This document shows, piece after piece, positions 61,721 to 64,000 of a stretch of DNA of 64,000 nucleotides. Numbering within the stretch: position 1 is the stretch's first letter; every line of letters starts with the position of its first letter. The DNA is taken from NCBI GenBank assembly GCA_015478645.1, contig JADMIL010000001.1, positions 1 through 64,000 on the forward strand, in the 5' to 3' direction. Both the position numbers and the translations under genes were made by a program. This DNA comes from Candidatus Binataceae bacterium (GTDB lineage Bacteria > Desulfobacterota > Binatia > Binatales > Binataceae). The notes under the pieces are model-generated. The model did not search any database, was not told where the DNA came from, and saw only the letters and a program-made list of their open reading frames with translations.

Positions 61721-63067
61721 ATGCGCCACCCGATTATCCTCGCCATGCTGCTCGCCATATCTGTCGCCGCCTGCGCGACCAAAAAGCCGGCGCCCGCGCA
61801 GCCCCCGCCGCCGCCCATCGCCGGACACACCGCGACGCTCGATATCACCGGCGGGATGCAGGTCGTCGGCGCGCTCGCGATGCCGTCCGGGTTCACGCCG
61901 GTACCCGCATGGCCGCCGATGTGGCTCGAGCAGGGCCGCGAGATCGCCGTGGCCGGTCTGGTCGGCGACAAGGCGACGGTGATTGCCTTCGGCGGTTCGG
62001 GCCTGGCCGATCAACATGAACTGGGTGAGGATTTTGGCCCGCTCGCACCAGGCGGACGGATCGTCGATATCGCCGCCAGCCCCGACGGCATGGAACTCGC
62101 CACCGCAGTCGCCGAGCCCACCGCAAATCGCCTCGAGGTCGTCGTCACCGACGTGCTCGCCGGCGGCAGCGGCCATCCGGTCGCCACCTTCGACGGCGAC
62201 TATCCGTTCGTCACCTTGCAATGGCTCGACCCGACGACCATCGCGCTCTCGATTCGCGCCGCCCCGCCGCCGCCCGATCAGGCCGCCGCGCCGGTTGAAA
62301 CCTTGCCCCCGGCCGGTGGCTTCTACGCCATCCGTATCGGCGGACCCGGCACGGTCGCGCACTTCGACAAGATTCGCTGCCCACTCGCCGGACTGAGCTT
62401 TAGCCCCTCGCGCCGCTATGTGGTGAGCGAGGGCGATGCCGCGACGCACCCCGCGATTGTCGATCTCGACTCGCAAGCCTGCGTCGCGCTCAGCGCGCCG
62501 GCGCCGCTCAAGGTCCTCGGATGGGCGCCCGACTCGTCGGCCTTCATTTACGCCGCCAACGCCGGCAACGGCGGTCTGCCCGGCGTCTTCCGCTACACCA
62601 TCGCCAATGGCACGGTCGCGATCATCGCGGTGTCGTCATCGGCCGCGGCCTGGGCCAGCGACGGCACTATCCTCGCGATGGGCAACAGCCAATTGTCGTG
62701 GAAGCGCGTCGCACAGGCGCCCGCGGCGCTAGCGCGGATTCAGATCGCGCTCTTCAGCGATCAGCATCCGCAAATCCAGATGAATGGACTCGGCTATCAA
62801 TCGCTACCCGCGATGCTCGCCCGGAGCACGATGACCTTTACCGCCGCGACCGATACCGCCGCGATCGACGCGATCAGGCCAGGCGCCACCGGGCCGCTGC
62901 GCGAGCTCATCGACTATTCCTATCCGGCACGCGCCGCCTTCATCGTCGCCGAAGGTCCCGCGCGCGGACCGCTCATCATGAGCTGGGGTCCCGACGGCCG
63001 CACGCTCGCGATGCTCGACGGCGATCGTTCGCTCGCGATGCTGACGGTTATCGTCCCGCCGCGCTGA
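61721..63067 (+). CDS. Hypothetical lipoprotein, possible TolB-like beta-propeller
   Basis: MRHPIILAMLLAISVAACATKKP lipobox; repeated FSPSRRYVVS..DLDS / LGWAPDSSAFIY / SWGPDGRTLAMLDGD motifs. Confidence 0.7.
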   Translation: MRHPIILAMLLAISVAACATKKPAPAQPPPPPIAGHTATLDITGGMQVVGALAMPSGFTPVPAWPPMWLEQGREIAVAGLVGDKATVIAFGGSGLADQHELGEDFGPLAPGGRIVDIAASPDGMELATAVAEPTANRLEVVVTDVLAGGSGHPVATFDGDYPFVTLQWLDPTTIALSIRAAPPPPDQAAAPVETLPPAGGFYAIRIGGPGTVAHFDKIRCPLAGLSFSPSRRYVVSEGDAATHPAIVDLDSQACVALSAPAPLKVLGWAPDSSAFIYAANAGNGGLPGVFRYTIANGTVAIIAVSSSAAAWASDGTILAMGNSQLSWKRVAQAPAALARIQIALFSDQHPQIQMNGLGYQSLPAMLARSTMTFTAATDTAAIDAIRPGATGPLRELIDYSYPARAAFIVAEGPARGPLIMSWGPDGRTLAMLDGDRSLAMLTVIVPPR

Positions 63068-63128
63068 CGCGCCTGATTTGTTTGATATTTTCGCTTTACC
63101 CGATGAGCGAAATGGCCGATGCCGATGC

Positions 63129-64000
63129 TCAGTCGCCGCGCGCCGCGCGTCCCGCCCAGTATTCGTACGCCGTGCGCGTCGCCGCCGCCGCACGCTCGAA
63201 ACTCTCGAACACCACCAGTCCGCGCTCGCGCGCCAGCGCACGCGCCCGCACCACGATCGTCTCGACGTGCGCCGGATGCATCACCAGGGCGAATGGCTTG
63301 GCCGACGTCCGCGCAAATTCCGCGAGCCGATCGAGCATCGCCGTCAGCTCATCCTCATGCGTCGCCCAGCGCTGCGCGCGCAACCCCGTGCCGACTTCGA
63401 GCACGATCGCGTCGATCGCCGCGTCGCGATCGAGAATCGCCAGGATGCGCTCGAGGTTGCCGGTATGCACGCCGCCGCCGATCGTGCCGCCCGCGTCGAG
63501 CGGATTACGATAGCTCCCACCGATTATATTGAAGAAGCCCTTGAGCTCGTCGTACGACGCCGACGACAGCGCCGGTATCTCCAGCCCCGCGCCGGCAAAG
63601 GTGTCGGTGATCACCACCGATTGTCCGCCCGTCATCGCCACCAGCCCCATCCCGCGCCCGGCCACGCGCCGTCCGCGCGCCAGCATCTCGACCGCATCGA
63701 GCATCGCGTCGAGTCCCGCCACGCTGACCGCCCCGCTCTGCCGCACCATCGCACTCCACACCGCCGCCGGCGTCGCGATCGATCCGGTATGCGAAAAGGT
63801 CGCGCGCGCGCCCGCCTCGGTCATGCCGCCCTTCCACACCACCACCGGATGCTGCGCGGCGGCGCGGCTGAGACTCTCGAAGAAGCGGCGCCCGTCGCGC
63901 ACGCCCTCGACGTACATCCCGATCACTCGCGTCGCCGGGTCGGCCGCCATCACGTCGATATAGTCCGCCGCCTCGATCATCAGCACGTTGCCGATCGACG
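63129..64000 (-). CDS. Acetyl-CoA synthetase (ADP-forming)/CoA-binding family protein, partial (runs off window)
   Basis: SIGNVLMIEAADYIDVMAADPATRVIGMYVEGVRDGRRFFESLSRAA...VVWKGGMTEAGARATFSHTGSIA. Confidence 0.9.
   Translation of the reverse strand, partial: SIGNVLMIEAADYIDVMAADPATRVIGMYVEGVRDGRRFFESLSRAAAQHPVVVWKGGMTEAGARATFSHTGSIATPAAVWSAMVRQSGAVSVAGLDAMLDAVEMLARGRRVAGRGMGLVAMTGGQSVVITDTFAGAGLEIPALSSASYDELKGFFNIIGGSYRNPLDAGGTIGGGVHTGNLERILAILDRDAAIDAIVLEVGTGLRAQRWATHEDELTAMLDRLAEFARTSAKPFALVMHPAHVETIVVRARALARERGLVVFESFERAAAATRTAYEYWAGRAARGD

Overview
High-GC bacterial chromosomal window, mostly core and lipid/acyl-CoA metabolism genes. The many acyl-CoA dehydrogenase, CaiB and LLM-flavin genes suggest a Binatota/Desulfobacterota-like lineage, but that is only an inference. 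Main blocks: an NtrC-type regulator and a PAS kinase/receiver pair; SIMPL, greA, hbd; an FTR1 iron permease with a near-ideal Fur box; plsC; queA-tgt-yajC-secD with no secF next to it; patatin; two MDR oxidoreductases; an LLM flavin oxidoreductase; a degenerate sigma54-type AAA+ regulator; an RND efflux operon plus MFS; a catabolic cluster with a split B12 mutase that has isobutyryl-CoA-mutase-like active-site residues, two acyl-CoA dehydrogenases and an enoyl-CoA hydratase; tRNA-Gly(GCC), pgsA, nadB, an RluA-family synthase, comF, purM-purN, grx, glpK, gshA, gspC, dacA, DUF2333, sppA. A small AT-richer accessory island lies at about 59.2-61.6 kb (higBA plus three orphan ORFs). The most notable signal is a dispersed ~112-bp MITE-like inverted-repeat element (six copies plus fragments). 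Its termini read TAGGGAACCTCTGCACAAG in both orientations, and in four copies the terminal TAG is the stop codon of the neighbouring gene. No CRISPR array, rRNA or complete transposase was seen. All calls were made by reading the sequence; no database search was run.
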